A stretch of DNA of 64,000 bases, from contig NSIL01000010.1 of the NCBI GenBank assembly GCA_002737365.1, positions 38,835-102,834 on the forward strand, written 5' to 3'. The DNA comes from Acidobacterium sp. (GTDB lineage Bacteria > Acidobacteriota > Vicinamibacteria > Vicinamibacterales > UBA2999). The notes beneath the pieces were generated by a model, which saw nothing but the letters and a program-made list of their open reading frames with translations, made no database searches and was not told the DNA's origin. This document shows, one piece after another, positions 28,984 to 37,505 of this stretch. The stretch's first letter is position 1. The number at the start of each line of letters is the position of its first letter. A program made the translations under genes and the position numbers.

Positions 28984-30350
28984 AGTACTTCATCGAGACC
29001 TACGGCTGCCAGATGAACGTGCATGACACGGAGCGAATGGCTGGCCTGCTCGAGCAATCGGGATACGATCCCGCGGAGTCTGACCGCGACGCCGACATCG
29101 TGATCGTCAACACCTGCAGCGTCCGCGAGCGCGCCGAGGAAAAGCTCTACACGCGGCTCGGTGAGATCAAGGAAATGAGCCGCGAGATTGGCCGTACCCC
29201 GCTGGTCGTGGTGGCCGGTTGTGTCGCGCAGCAGGAAGGCGACCGGCTGATCAAGCGCTCGAAGGGTGTGGTAGACCTGGTCGTCGGTACGCAGCAGGTC
29301 AAGATGCTACCGATGCTGGTCAAGGAAACAGCTGCGTCGCGGAGCGAGCTGTTCATGATCGACGGCCGGCCCTGGCGTCCCGAGGGGCGCATCGCGATCG
29401 AGAACCCCTACGAAGATCCGTCGTTCCCATTGGGTATCGTCCGACGCGGCGACCCGGTCCGCGCCTACGTGACCATTATCGAGGGCTGCAACGATTTTTG
29501 CAGTTTTTGTGTCGTGCCGTATACCCGCGGGCACGAGCGAATGCGGTCCAAAGCCGAGATTTTGGCTGAGGTGCGTGAGGCGGCCGACAGCGGCCGGCGC
29601 GAGGTGCAGCTGCTCGGACAAATTGTGAACCATTACCAGGCCCCAGACGACCCGTCATGCGACTTCCCGGCGCTGCTCGAAGCGGTGCACGAGGTGCCGG
29701 GCATCGACCGCATCCGCTTTGCGAGTCCGCATCCGCGGCACACAAGCGACCGCGTGATTGCGGCCGTGCGCGATCTGCCCAAGGTCTGCAAGCATCTCCA
29801 CCTGCCGGTGCAGTCGGGGTCGTCGCGGGTGCTGGCGATGATGCGGCGGCGGCACACACGCGGGGAGTACCTGGACCTGGTTGCACGCATTCGCGCGGCT
29901 ATCCCGAACCTGCAGCTATCGACCGATATCATTGTTGGCTTCCCCGGTGAGACGGAAGCGGACTTCGACGAGACGCTGAGCCTGACCGATGGCGTCGGTT
30001 ACCACAGCATCTATTCGTTCAAGTACTCGGAGCGTCCCAACACGCTGGCGTCGAAGCGGATGCCTGATGACGTAACGGACGAAGAGAAGACACGGCGGAT
30101 CGTGGCGTTGCAAACGTTGCAGCGGTCGGTCCAATCGAACCTCTTCCAGCGGTCGATTGGCACGACCCACCAGGTGTTGGTGGACGCGACGAGCCGGCGC
30201 CACGAGTGGGAACTGACGGGACGAACGAGCGGCAACACAGTGGTCAATTTTCCAGGACCACCGGAGTGGCTGGGCAAGATGGTTGACGTGACGATAGAAC
30301 GAACCGGACCAAACTCGGTCTGGGGACAGGCGGTAGGGGACCCACGCTAA
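28980..30350 (+). CDS. miaB: tRNA-2-methylthio-N6-dimethylallyladenosine synthase
   Basis: 'ETYGCQMNVHDTERM', radical SAM 'GCNDFCSFCVVPYTRGHERMR', TRAM C-terminus. Confidence 0.97.
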   Translation: MKYFIETYGCQMNVHDTERMAGLLEQSGYDPAESDRDADIVIVNTCSVRERAEEKLYTRLGEIKEMSREIGRTPLVVVAGCVAQQEGDRLIKRSKGVVDLVVGTQQVKMLPMLVKETAASRSELFMIDGRPWRPEGRIAIENPYEDPSFPLGIVRRGDPVRAYVTIIEGCNDFCSFCVVPYTRGHERMRSKAEILAEVREAADSGRREVQLLGQIVNHYQAPDDPSCDFPALLEAVHEVPGIDRIRFASPHPRHTSDRVIAAVRDLPKVCKHLHLPVQSGSSRVLAMMRRRHTRGEYLDLVARIRAAIPNLQLSTDIIVGFPGETEADFDETLSLTDGVGYHSIYSFKYSERPNTLASKRMPDDVTDEEKTRRIVALQTLQRSVQSNLFQRSIGTTHQVLVDATSRRHEWELTGRTSGNTVVNFPGPPEWLGKMVDVTIERTGPNSVWGQAVGDPR

Positions 30351-30832
30351 TGATCGAGATGAATATCAAGGGGCTGATGGTCGATCCCATCACCAACATG
30401 CCCATCATCATCCTGCGCGACTCGGACGGGCAGAAAGTGCTGCCGATCTGGGTGGGCGTGTTCGAGGCCAACGCCATCGCGTTGCAGATCGAGAACATCC
30501 AGACGCCGCGGCCGATGACGCACGACCTGCTGCGCAACATCATCCAGGACCTGCAGGCCACCGTCGACAAAATCGTGGTGTGCGACCTGAAGGAGAACAC
30601 GTTCTACGCGATGATCCACCTCAAGACGCCGCTCGGTCCGGTCGCGATCGACGCGCGCCCGAGTGACGCGATCGCACTGGCACTACGCACGCGGGCGCCG
30701 ATTCTGGTCGATGAGAAAGTTATCGACCACGCCAAGACGGTCGACCTGTCGAACGAGAAGCAGGACAGCGATCGCCTGCAGCAGTGGCTTGAGCAACTGG
30801 ATCCGGACGATATGGGCAAGTATAAGATGTAA
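30350..30832 (+). CDS. Bifunctional nuclease family (DUF151) protein
   Basis: 'LPIWVGVFEANAIALQIENI', 'DARPSDAIALALRTRAPI'. Confidence 0.93.
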   Translation: MIEMNIKGLMVDPITNMPIIILRDSDGQKVLPIWVGVFEANAIALQIENIQTPRPMTHDLLRNIIQDLQATVDKIVVCDLKENTFYAMIHLKTPLGPVAIDARPSDAIALALRTRAPILVDEKVIDHAKTVDLSNEKQDSDRLQQWLEQLDPDDMGKYKM

Positions 30833-30887
30833 GCACGCTGGCATTGAGCGAGGGCCAGGCGGCCGGAAACGACCGGCTGGCCCGAGT

Positions 30888-30914
30888 CGAAATGTCGGCA
30901 CGCCGACAATTTCG
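30888..30914. repeat. 12-bp stem inverted repeat (CGAAATGTCGGC-AC-GCCGAC-A-ATTTCG) downstream of the nuclease gene
   Basis: Read directly; one bulged A; no T-tract. Confidence 0.5.
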
Positions 30915-30996
30915 CTAAACCACACATTCGCATGGCTTTACCTCCGGCAATTCCACGTAATCACCACCTCGCTCGATCGCCAGGTCACCAAATTCG

Positions 30997-31032
30997 CATT
31001 CGTGCGCTAGAATGCAGGCACTCGCACGAATG
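30997..31032. promoter_or_regulatory. Perfect 10-bp inverted repeat CATTCGTGCG-N16-CGCACGAATG overlapping the parA start
   Basis: Right arm ends with the in-frame ATG at 31030-31032. Confidence 0.55.
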
Positions 31033-31785
31033 ATCCTAAGTATCGCCAATCAGAAAGGCGGGGTGGGGAAGACCACCACCGCCATCAACCTCGCGGCAGC
31101 TCTCGCCATGCGAGGCAAGCCGACGCTGCTGATCGATCTCGATCCACAAGGCAACAGCAGCATGTCGTTCATCGACATCCGCACCGCCACGAAAAGCATG
31201 TACGACGTGTTCGTGGACGACACCGTCCACCTTGCCGATGTGATCGTGCCGGCGTCGTTGCCGAACCTGTCGATTGCGCCGGCCCGAATCGCCCTCGCCA
31301 AGCTCGAGTCGCGGCTGGTCGGTGAACTGGATGCGCCGTTTCGATTGAAGGACGAGATCGCCGCGCTGAAAGGGCAGTTCGCCAACGTCGTGATTGACTG
31401 TCCACCGGCACTGGGCCTCTTGACCATCAACGCGCTGGTGGCTTCAACCCACCTGCTGATCCCGATTCAGTCCTCGTACTTCGCGCTCGAGGGCACGGAC
31501 GACTTGCTCGAAACCATCGAGAAGGTTCGCCAGCGGCCCAATCCCGAACTGCAAATCCTCGGCGTGGTCATCACCATGCACGACAAGCGCACGGCACTCG
31601 CGCGCGACATCCAGGAACAGATTCGCAAGGTCTTTGGCGACAAGGTCTTCCGCACCGTGATCAGCAAGAGCGTGCGGCTCGAAGAAAGCCCGGCCTACCG
31701 GGAATCGATTTTTACGTTCGCGCCGGAATCATCCGGTGCCACCGAGTATTACCGTTTGTGTGAGGAGGTGATCGACCGTGCCTAA
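31030..31785 (+). CDS. parA: Chromosome partitioning ATPase ParA/Soj (alternative ATG at 31012)
   Basis: 'ILSIANQKGGVGKTTTAINLAAAL', 'LLIDLDPQGNSS', 'VIDCPPALGLLTINAL'. Confidence 0.95.
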   Translation: MILSIANQKGGVGKTTTAINLAAALAMRGKPTLLIDLDPQGNSSMSFIDIRTATKSMYDVFVDDTVHLADVIVPASLPNLSIAPARIALAKLESRLVGELDAPFRLKDEIAALKGQFANVVIDCPPALGLLTINALVASTHLLIPIQSSYFALEGTDDLLETIEKVRQRPNPELQILGVVITMHDKRTALARDIQEQIRKVFGDKVFRTVISKSVRLEESPAYRESIFTFAPESSGATEYYRLCEEVIDRA

Positions 31786-32599
31786 GCCTCGCGGATTACC
31801 CGACAACCTGCGGATGCGCCACGATGCGCATTACGTCGAGACCCTGGCGGCCTCGGCCGGCGCCCCGGTCGGGCGCATGGTGCCAATCGACCAGATCGAC
31901 CCCAACCCGGACCAACCGCGCCAGGCCATGGGCGACCTGGCCGAGTTGATTTCGTCGGTCACCGAAAAGGGGATTATCGAGCCCCTCGTGGTGCGCCAAC
32001 GCGGCCCGCGCTACCAGATCATCGCCGGCGAACGGCGGTATCACGCCTCGGTCCAGGCCGGCTTGACCGAACTGCCGGTCGTCATCCGCGACGTCGACGA
32101 CCGTGAAATGCTGGAACTGGCTCTGGTCGAGAACATCCAGCGCAAGGATCTGACGCCCTTCGAAGAATCTGAAGCCATGCAGGCCTTGGCGCAACGCTGC
32201 GGCTACACGCATGAAGACCTGGCCAAGCGGCTGGGCAAGTCGCGGACGTCGATTACCGAAGTCCTGTCGATCAACGGGATTCCGCCAGAGGTCCGCAAGG
32301 TCTGCCGCCTGGCCGGGATTACCAGCCGGTCGTTGTTGCTGCAGGTCGTCCGCCAGGGCGACCCGCAAAAGATGCTGGCCCTGGTGGAGAAGATTGCCAC
32401 CCAGGGGGCGACCCGCGAGCAGCTCCGCAAGGATACGCAGAAGGTGAAACCGGGGCGCCCGAAGGCGTTCGTGTTTGCGTTCCGCCCGCCCAGCAAAGCG
32501 TTTAACTTGCGCCTGAGCTTCAACAAGAAGAACGCGAGCAAGGACGAAGTAATTGCCGCGCTTGAGAACATTCTTCAGGAACTGAAGCACGCCAGGTAG
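31778..32599 (+). CDS. parB: Chromosome partitioning protein ParB
   Basis: 'NPDQPRQAM', 'YQIIAGERRYHAS', 'ALVENIQRKDLTPFEESEA'. Confidence 0.95.
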   Translation: MPKPRGLPDNLRMRHDAHYVETLAASAGAPVGRMVPIDQIDPNPDQPRQAMGDLAELISSVTEKGIIEPLVVRQRGPRYQIIAGERRYHASVQAGLTELPVVIRDVDDREMLELALVENIQRKDLTPFEESEAMQALAQRCGYTHEDLAKRLGKSRTSITEVLSINGIPPEVRKVCRLAGITSRSLLLQVVRQGDPQKMLALVEKIATQGATREQLRKDTQKVKPGRPKAFVFAFRPPSKAFNLRLSFNKKNASKDEVIAALENILQELKHAR

Positions 32600-32624
32600 G
32601 CTTACGTCGTTGGTTTTTGGCGAG

Positions 32625-32700
32625 TCAGGCTATCAAGTTAACATAACATGTATTATCAGACTTAATGTAAATCAATAGATAGCAAGGCCTGTGGATGGTT
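32625..32700. other. AT-rich intergenic block between convergent parB and GH57 genes
   Basis: caagttaacataacatgtattatcagacttaatgtaaatcaatagatagcaag in an otherwise GC-rich window. Confidence 0.5.
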
Positions 32701-32735
32701 TGTTGTGGCTGCGCGTGTGTTTCTGGGCGACTGCC

Positions 32736-34820
32736 CTAGACTTGCCAACCAGGGGCCGTCGGACCTGCCGCCAGTGTCCACGAACCAGCGTGCGGCAAGG
32801 TCTCAAGGACGATGCCCGAGCCGTCGCGAACCTGGATCTGAAACGCGAATGTCCGATCGGAAACCGGGCCAAAAGCGGCGGCCGGAACAACCACCTCAAC
32901 CACCTCGTCGACCGCCAACCAACTTGCGCGGACCGGGAGGCTCAGAACTTCTGGCGCCGTCACCAGGACAACCACGGTCACCGATCCTGCAGCGATCAAG
33001 TCGACGATGGCCGGGCCTGACAATCGAAGGCAGAGACCACCGGCGGTGTCGACGGCGACCAGGAGTTCGGTGACGCGGGAAGCCAGGGTCACCTCATGCA
33101 TGGCGCCAGCCGGTCGACCCAGGTGGGCCCGGGCCGCACCCACCCATTCCAGGAAGCTGGTGTCGCGGCCGTCACGGATGACCGACACGAGGCCGGCGGG
33201 CTCGAGCCGATCGGGCGCTGGACCGGTCGAGATGTTCGAGGCATGCAGCTCGTCCGGCATCGGCTCACCAAGGGCCACGTACGCGTTGCGGACGTGTCGC
33301 CGAAACAGCTCATCAAAGTCGCGATCGTGGTCGGACGAGTGGTCATCGCCGTACCACCAGAACCAATCGCTGCCTTCCGCGATCAGCAGTTCCTCGAACG
33401 CGCGCTCCCGCTGGCCGGCCGACACCTGATCGGCGCGGCGGTCGAACATCGCGCGGGCCTCGGCCAATTGCGACCAGGCCCTGCGGTCGTCGCGGTGGCC
33501 AATCCAGATGTCGAAGTCAGCGTTGATCCAAGACCCGGCATGGACCGAGGCCAGCGGAACCGCCGGCGCCGTCGCCGCCTCGGCCATGGTCACGGTGCGG
33601 ATGTCGGTCGCCTCGCCGAGTGCCCGATACAGGGCGCGCAGGAATGGGCGGCCCCCGCCGGGGTAATGCTCCCAGGCGTTCTCGCCGTCGAGGATCACGC
33701 TGACGGTGCCGACTTCCCCGCCGGTGGCCGCGCCGAATCGGCGGCCGGCTTCGCGGACTCGCTCGACGAAATCCGCGGCCGCCGCGCCGGCGTCCCACGA
33801 TTGATAATGGAAGCCGATGCGGTCCGACAGCGCGTGATCCCGAAACAATGCGACCGGGCCACCAGGCCCGAGGCGATACGGACGGTATAGCAGGTCCGGC
33901 CGAACCGAGTGCCCGTACTCATCACGCGGCAGGGCCGCGCCGAGTGACCGCGACAGAATGTCCTCGTCGGTGGCGATCCAGGCCACGCCGGCTGCCGCCA
34001 TCAAGGCGACCGCCTCGTCTGAGACCGACCCTTCCGATGGCCACATGCCGGCAGGCCGGCGGCCGAACGTCTGCTCGTGAAACGACAGGGCCCGCGAGAC
34101 CTGCTCCCGCGCGTCGCCGGGGCGGGAAAACCGGGTGCGCGGACGCTCTGACTGAGGAAAGCTCCGCAGCACGGTATCGGTGTCGTAGAGCAACGGCAAA
34201 ATCGGATGATAGAAGGGCGAGCACGAGAGCTCGACGTTCCCGCGGTCGCCGGCGGCGCGGTAGGCCGGCACGACCAGGCGGAGCAACTCGAGCTCGATGC
34301 CACGCAGCATGGATTTGTCCGCTTCGGTGTAGCCGCGGTCCGTGGCGAGCAGTGCTTGCAGTCTCGGGTCCCGCGCCAGCCAGTCCGGATCGATCCACGC
34401 CAGCTTGTGCCACACCTGCAGGTCGCGCAGGTCGCCCGCTGAGAAATCCCGGCCGGCCATGCGGGCAGCATGGAGTTCCGCGTAGCGCGGGTACGGCCCG
34501 ATCATCCGTTCATACGGCGCGTGAAAGCCATTCGCCATCAACCACTGCGCCTCGTCCTCAGTCAGCTCATCCGCCGCCTTGAGGCCCACCGCCAGGTGCC
34601 GGTCGCGAGCCCGGTCCTCGGCGAAGGCCTGGACCTGCACAATCAGCGACGGGACGAGGTTGAAGGTGAGCCGGACGCCGGGGAATTCCTCCAGCAGGGC
34701 GACCATGCCCCAGTAGTCCTTGATGGCGTGGAGCCGGACCCACGGCAGGATGTGCTCGCCGGTCGCCAAATCTTCGTAATAGGGCTGGTGCATGTGCCAT
34801 AGCAGGGCCAGGTTCACCAT
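32736..34820 (-). CDS. Glycoside hydrolase family 57 protein
   Basis: 'LALLWHMHQPYYEDLATGEHILPWVRLHAIKDY', 'GMWPSEGSVSDEAV'. Confidence 0.92.
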   Translation of the reverse strand: MVNLALLWHMHQPYYEDLATGEHILPWVRLHAIKDYWGMVALLEEFPGVRLTFNLVPSLIVQVQAFAEDRARDRHLAVGLKAADELTEDEAQWLMANGFHAPYERMIGPYPRYAELHAARMAGRDFSAGDLRDLQVWHKLAWIDPDWLARDPRLQALLATDRGYTEADKSMLRGIELELLRLVVPAYRAAGDRGNVELSCSPFYHPILPLLYDTDTVLRSFPQSERPRTRFSRPGDAREQVSRALSFHEQTFGRRPAGMWPSEGSVSDEAVALMAAAGVAWIATDEDILSRSLGAALPRDEYGHSVRPDLLYRPYRLGPGGPVALFRDHALSDRIGFHYQSWDAGAAAADFVERVREAGRRFGAATGGEVGTVSVILDGENAWEHYPGGGRPFLRALYRALGEATDIRTVTMAEAATAPAVPLASVHAGSWINADFDIWIGHRDDRRAWSQLAEARAMFDRRADQVSAGQRERAFEELLIAEGSDWFWWYGDDHSSDHDRDFDELFRRHVRNAYVALGEPMPDELHASNISTGPAPDRLEPAGLVSVIRDGRDTSFLEWVGAARAHLGRPAGAMHEVTLASRVTELLVAVDTAGGLCLRLSGPAIVDLIAAGSVTVVVLVTAPEVLSLPVRASWLAVDEVVEVVVPAAAFGPVSDRTFAFQIQVRDGSGIVLETLPHAGSWTLAAGPTAPGWQV

Positions 34821-34847
34821 GGACAATAATGGGGGGAGACCAGCCAC

Positions 34848-37208
34848 ATGCGAATGCGCATCCTCGACCGGTACGTGATTCGGGAAATCCTCCCGCCGTT
34901 CTTGATCGCCTTGCTGGTGTTCACGTTCATCCTGATTATCCCCTTCATCATCGAGTTAGCCGAACAGATGATCGCGAAGGGCGTGCCGTGGACCACCCTG
35001 CTGCAACTGATGGCCACCCTCGTACCGGGCGTCGCCGCACTGACCATCCCGATGGCGCTGCTGATCGGCATCCTGGTCGCCATGGGCCGGCTCTCGGCCG
35101 ATCGCGAGGTCGTGGTCCTGATGGCGTGCGGCGTCAGCCCGTACCGGCTGCTGCAGCCGGTCTTGTTCCTCGGCGTGATCTGCTGGGGCGTGGCGTCGTG
35201 GGTCATGCTCGAGGCGATGCCCAACGCGAACCAGACCTTTCGCGAGATCTCCAACAAGATCGTGATGGATCGGGCCGAGGGCGAAGTGCGGCCGCGGATC
35301 TTCTTCGAGGATTTCCCCAACCTCGTGCTGTACGTCAACGAAGTGCCCATGGGCGGCACCGGCTGGAACGACGTGCTCGCGGCGGATTCGCGGGATCCGG
35401 CGCAGCAGGTGATCTACCTGGCCAAGCATGGCCGGATGGTCATTGACCGCACCGCCCGGACGATCCAGATGGTGCTCGAAGACGGCACGCGGCACCGGAC
35501 CGATCTCAACAATCCCACCAACTACGAAGTGGCGCGCTTCCAAAGCACGATCCTGGCCCTCGATCCGGAAAGCGTGTTTCCCCGCCAGGGACCGGCGCGT
35601 GGCGACCGCGAGTTGCCGATCGAACAGCTGGCCGCCAGGGCCGAGGGAATGCGCGCGCAGGGCCTGTCGCCGCATAACCAGGTCATGGAGATCCACAAGA
35701 AGTTCTCCATTCCGGTGGCGTGCTTCGTGTTCGCGTTGCTCGGCCTCGCGCTTGGCGCCAGCAGCCGCAAGGACGGCAAGCTGGCTGCGTTTGTCCTCGG
35801 CATCGGCGTCATCTTCGCCTACTACGTCGTCATGTATGGCGGCGAGGCGCTCGCCAAGGGCCACTGGATGCCGGCGTGGCTGGCCATGTGGCTGCCGAAC
35901 TTCCTGCTGGGTTTCGCCGGCCTCGTGTTGCTGGCGTTGCGCTCGCGCTCGGCTGGCTCCCCGATCAGAATCTCGCTGCCCGGCTGGCTGAGCCGACGCG
36001 CACCGGCCACCGACGCCGCGATCACCCGGACCGGTGCCGGCGTAAGCACACGCATCGACCGCGTGGTGATCGTGGTCAAAGTGCCTCAGTTCTCGCTGCC
36101 GGGTCCACGCCTGCTTGACGTCTACCTGGCCAAGCAGTACTTCCGCATTCTCGGGATGACCACGGTTGGCATGCTCGGCCTGTTCTATATTTCGACGTTT
36201 GTCGATTTGTCGGACAAGTGGTTCAAGGGCCAGACCTCCCTTGGCATGCTCGCCCAGTTTCTGCTCTGGTCGACGCCCGAGTGGCTCACCTACATCCTGG
36301 CGCTGGCGGTGTTGCTGTCGTCGCTTGTGACCATTGGCCTGCTCACCAAGAACAGCGAGCTCATCGTGATGCGCGCGTGCGGCATCAGCCTGTATCGCAC
36401 AGCGCTGCCACTGGTGCTGTTCGCCTGTGCGGCCAGCGCGGTCCTGTTCGCGATGGAAGAGCGCCTGCTGGCTACGGCCAATCGCAACGCCGACCGGTTG
36501 AAACACATCATCCGCACCGGGTCGCCGCAGACCTTTGGCGTCATGAACCGCAAGTGGATGGTCGGGCGTAACGGCGAGGTTTACCACTACCAGTTTTACG
36601 ATCCGCGCCAGCGCGAGCTGAGCAGCCTGTCGGTGTTTAACTTCGATGAGGCCGCGCACACCATCAGGTCGCGGGTGTTCGCCGCCAAGGCGGTCTATGC
36701 GCCGGCGGCCGGGCCGACCGGCCAGGTTCCGCAGTGGCGACTGGAACAGGGGTGGTCGCGAGAGTTCGGGCCGCGCAGCCAGGTCAAGGAGTTCTCGCAA
36801 TTCACCGACCGCCTGGCGCTGCTCGAGGCCGCCGACTACTTTGTCACCGAGACGCGCGAGCCCGACCTGATGAACTTCGGCCAACTGCGGACTTACATCG
36901 AAGAGTTGCGCGCCAGCGGCTACAACGTGCTTGAACATGAGGTCGGTTTGAACCGCAAGGTCGCGTTCCCCTTCGTCACGGTCGTGATGACCTTGCTCGC
37001 CATCCCGTTCGCCGTCTCCACCGGCAAGCGCGGGGCGATGTACGGCATCGGCATCGGCATCGTCCTCGCGCTGGTCTACTGGGTGATGATCAGCATTTTT
37101 GCGGCCTTTGGCATCGGCGGTTTGCTCGACCCGGTGCTGGCGGCCTGGGCGCCCAACCTGATCTTCGGCGCGGCCGCGGCGTTCCTGTTACTGACCGTAC
37201 GGACATGA
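34848..37208 (+). CDS. Fused LptF-LptG LPS export permease (two YjgP/YjgQ modules)
   Basis: 786 aa; module 1 'LDRYVIREILPPFLIALLVFTFI...VVVLMACGVSPYRLL'; module 2 'LDVYLAKQYFRILGMTTVGMLGLFYIS...ELIVMRACGISLYRTALP'. Confidence 0.93.
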   Translation: MRMRILDRYVIREILPPFLIALLVFTFILIIPFIIELAEQMIAKGVPWTTLLQLMATLVPGVAALTIPMALLIGILVAMGRLSADREVVVLMACGVSPYRLLQPVLFLGVICWGVASWVMLEAMPNANQTFREISNKIVMDRAEGEVRPRIFFEDFPNLVLYVNEVPMGGTGWNDVLAADSRDPAQQVIYLAKHGRMVIDRTARTIQMVLEDGTRHRTDLNNPTNYEVARFQSTILALDPESVFPRQGPARGDRELPIEQLAARAEGMRAQGLSPHNQVMEIHKKFSIPVACFVFALLGLALGASSRKDGKLAAFVLGIGVIFAYYVVMYGGEALAKGHWMPAWLAMWLPNFLLGFAGLVLLALRSRSAGSPIRISLPGWLSRRAPATDAAITRTGAGVSTRIDRVVIVVKVPQFSLPGPRLLDVYLAKQYFRILGMTTVGMLGLFYISTFVDLSDKWFKGQTSLGMLAQFLLWSTPEWLTYILALAVLLSSLVTIGLLTKNSELIVMRACGISLYRTALPLVLFACAASAVLFAMEERLLATANRNADRLKHIIRTGSPQTFGVMNRKWMVGRNGEVYHYQFYDPRQRELSSLSVFNFDEAAHTIRSRVFAAKAVYAPAAGPTGQVPQWRLEQGWSREFGPRSQVKEFSQFTDRLALLEAADYFVTETREPDLMNFGQLRTYIEELRASGYNVLEHEVGLNRKVAFPFVTVVMTLLAIPFAVSTGKRGAMYGIGIGIVLALVYWVMISIFAAFGIGGLLDPVLAAWAPNLIFGAAAAFLLLTVRT

Positions 37209-37450
37209 GCAACGTTCCACAGCAACCGTCGGCGACTCGCTATGTCACGGCTGGCGTCTGCCTGATCGGTGCCATGGTGTGCCTGCCAGCCGGGTTCATC
37301 CAGATGGTGCTGGTGCTGCAGCGCGGCGGCTACGGCAGCGACAGCCTGGGCTACGCCATTGCCTGGCTCGGACTGGGCGGCGGCCTGCTCGGCCTCGGCA
37401 TGGCGGTGCTGATCTGGGAGCTCAGCGTCCGCCACGGAATCAGACATTAA
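37205..37450 (+). CDS. Small membrane protein, unknown function
   Basis: 81 aa, two hydrophobic segments, ATGA overlap with the upstream gene. Confidence 0.5.
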   Translation: MSNVPQQPSATRYVTAGVCLIGAMVCLPAGFIQMVLVLQRGGYGSDSLGYAIAWLGLGGGLLGLGMAVLIWELSVRHGIRH

Positions 37451-37502
37451 TCCGGCTCAAGCCGGATGCTACGCCGACTGGTGTGGCGTCCGTCTTTAGG
37501 CA
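37451..37502. repeat. Palindromic intergenic repeat, copy 1 (TCCGGCT-CA-AGCCGGA plus a second hairpin)
   Basis: tccggctcaagccggatgctacgcc...gtccgtctttaggcagacc; spurious 'IRLKPDAT' reading. Confidence 0.6.
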
Positions 37503-37505
37503 GAC

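Noticed and set aside
34956-36938. 660-aa antisense ORF opposite the LptF-LptG fusion
   Set aside because: Shadow ORF with low-information composition; the sense strand encodes a clear permease.
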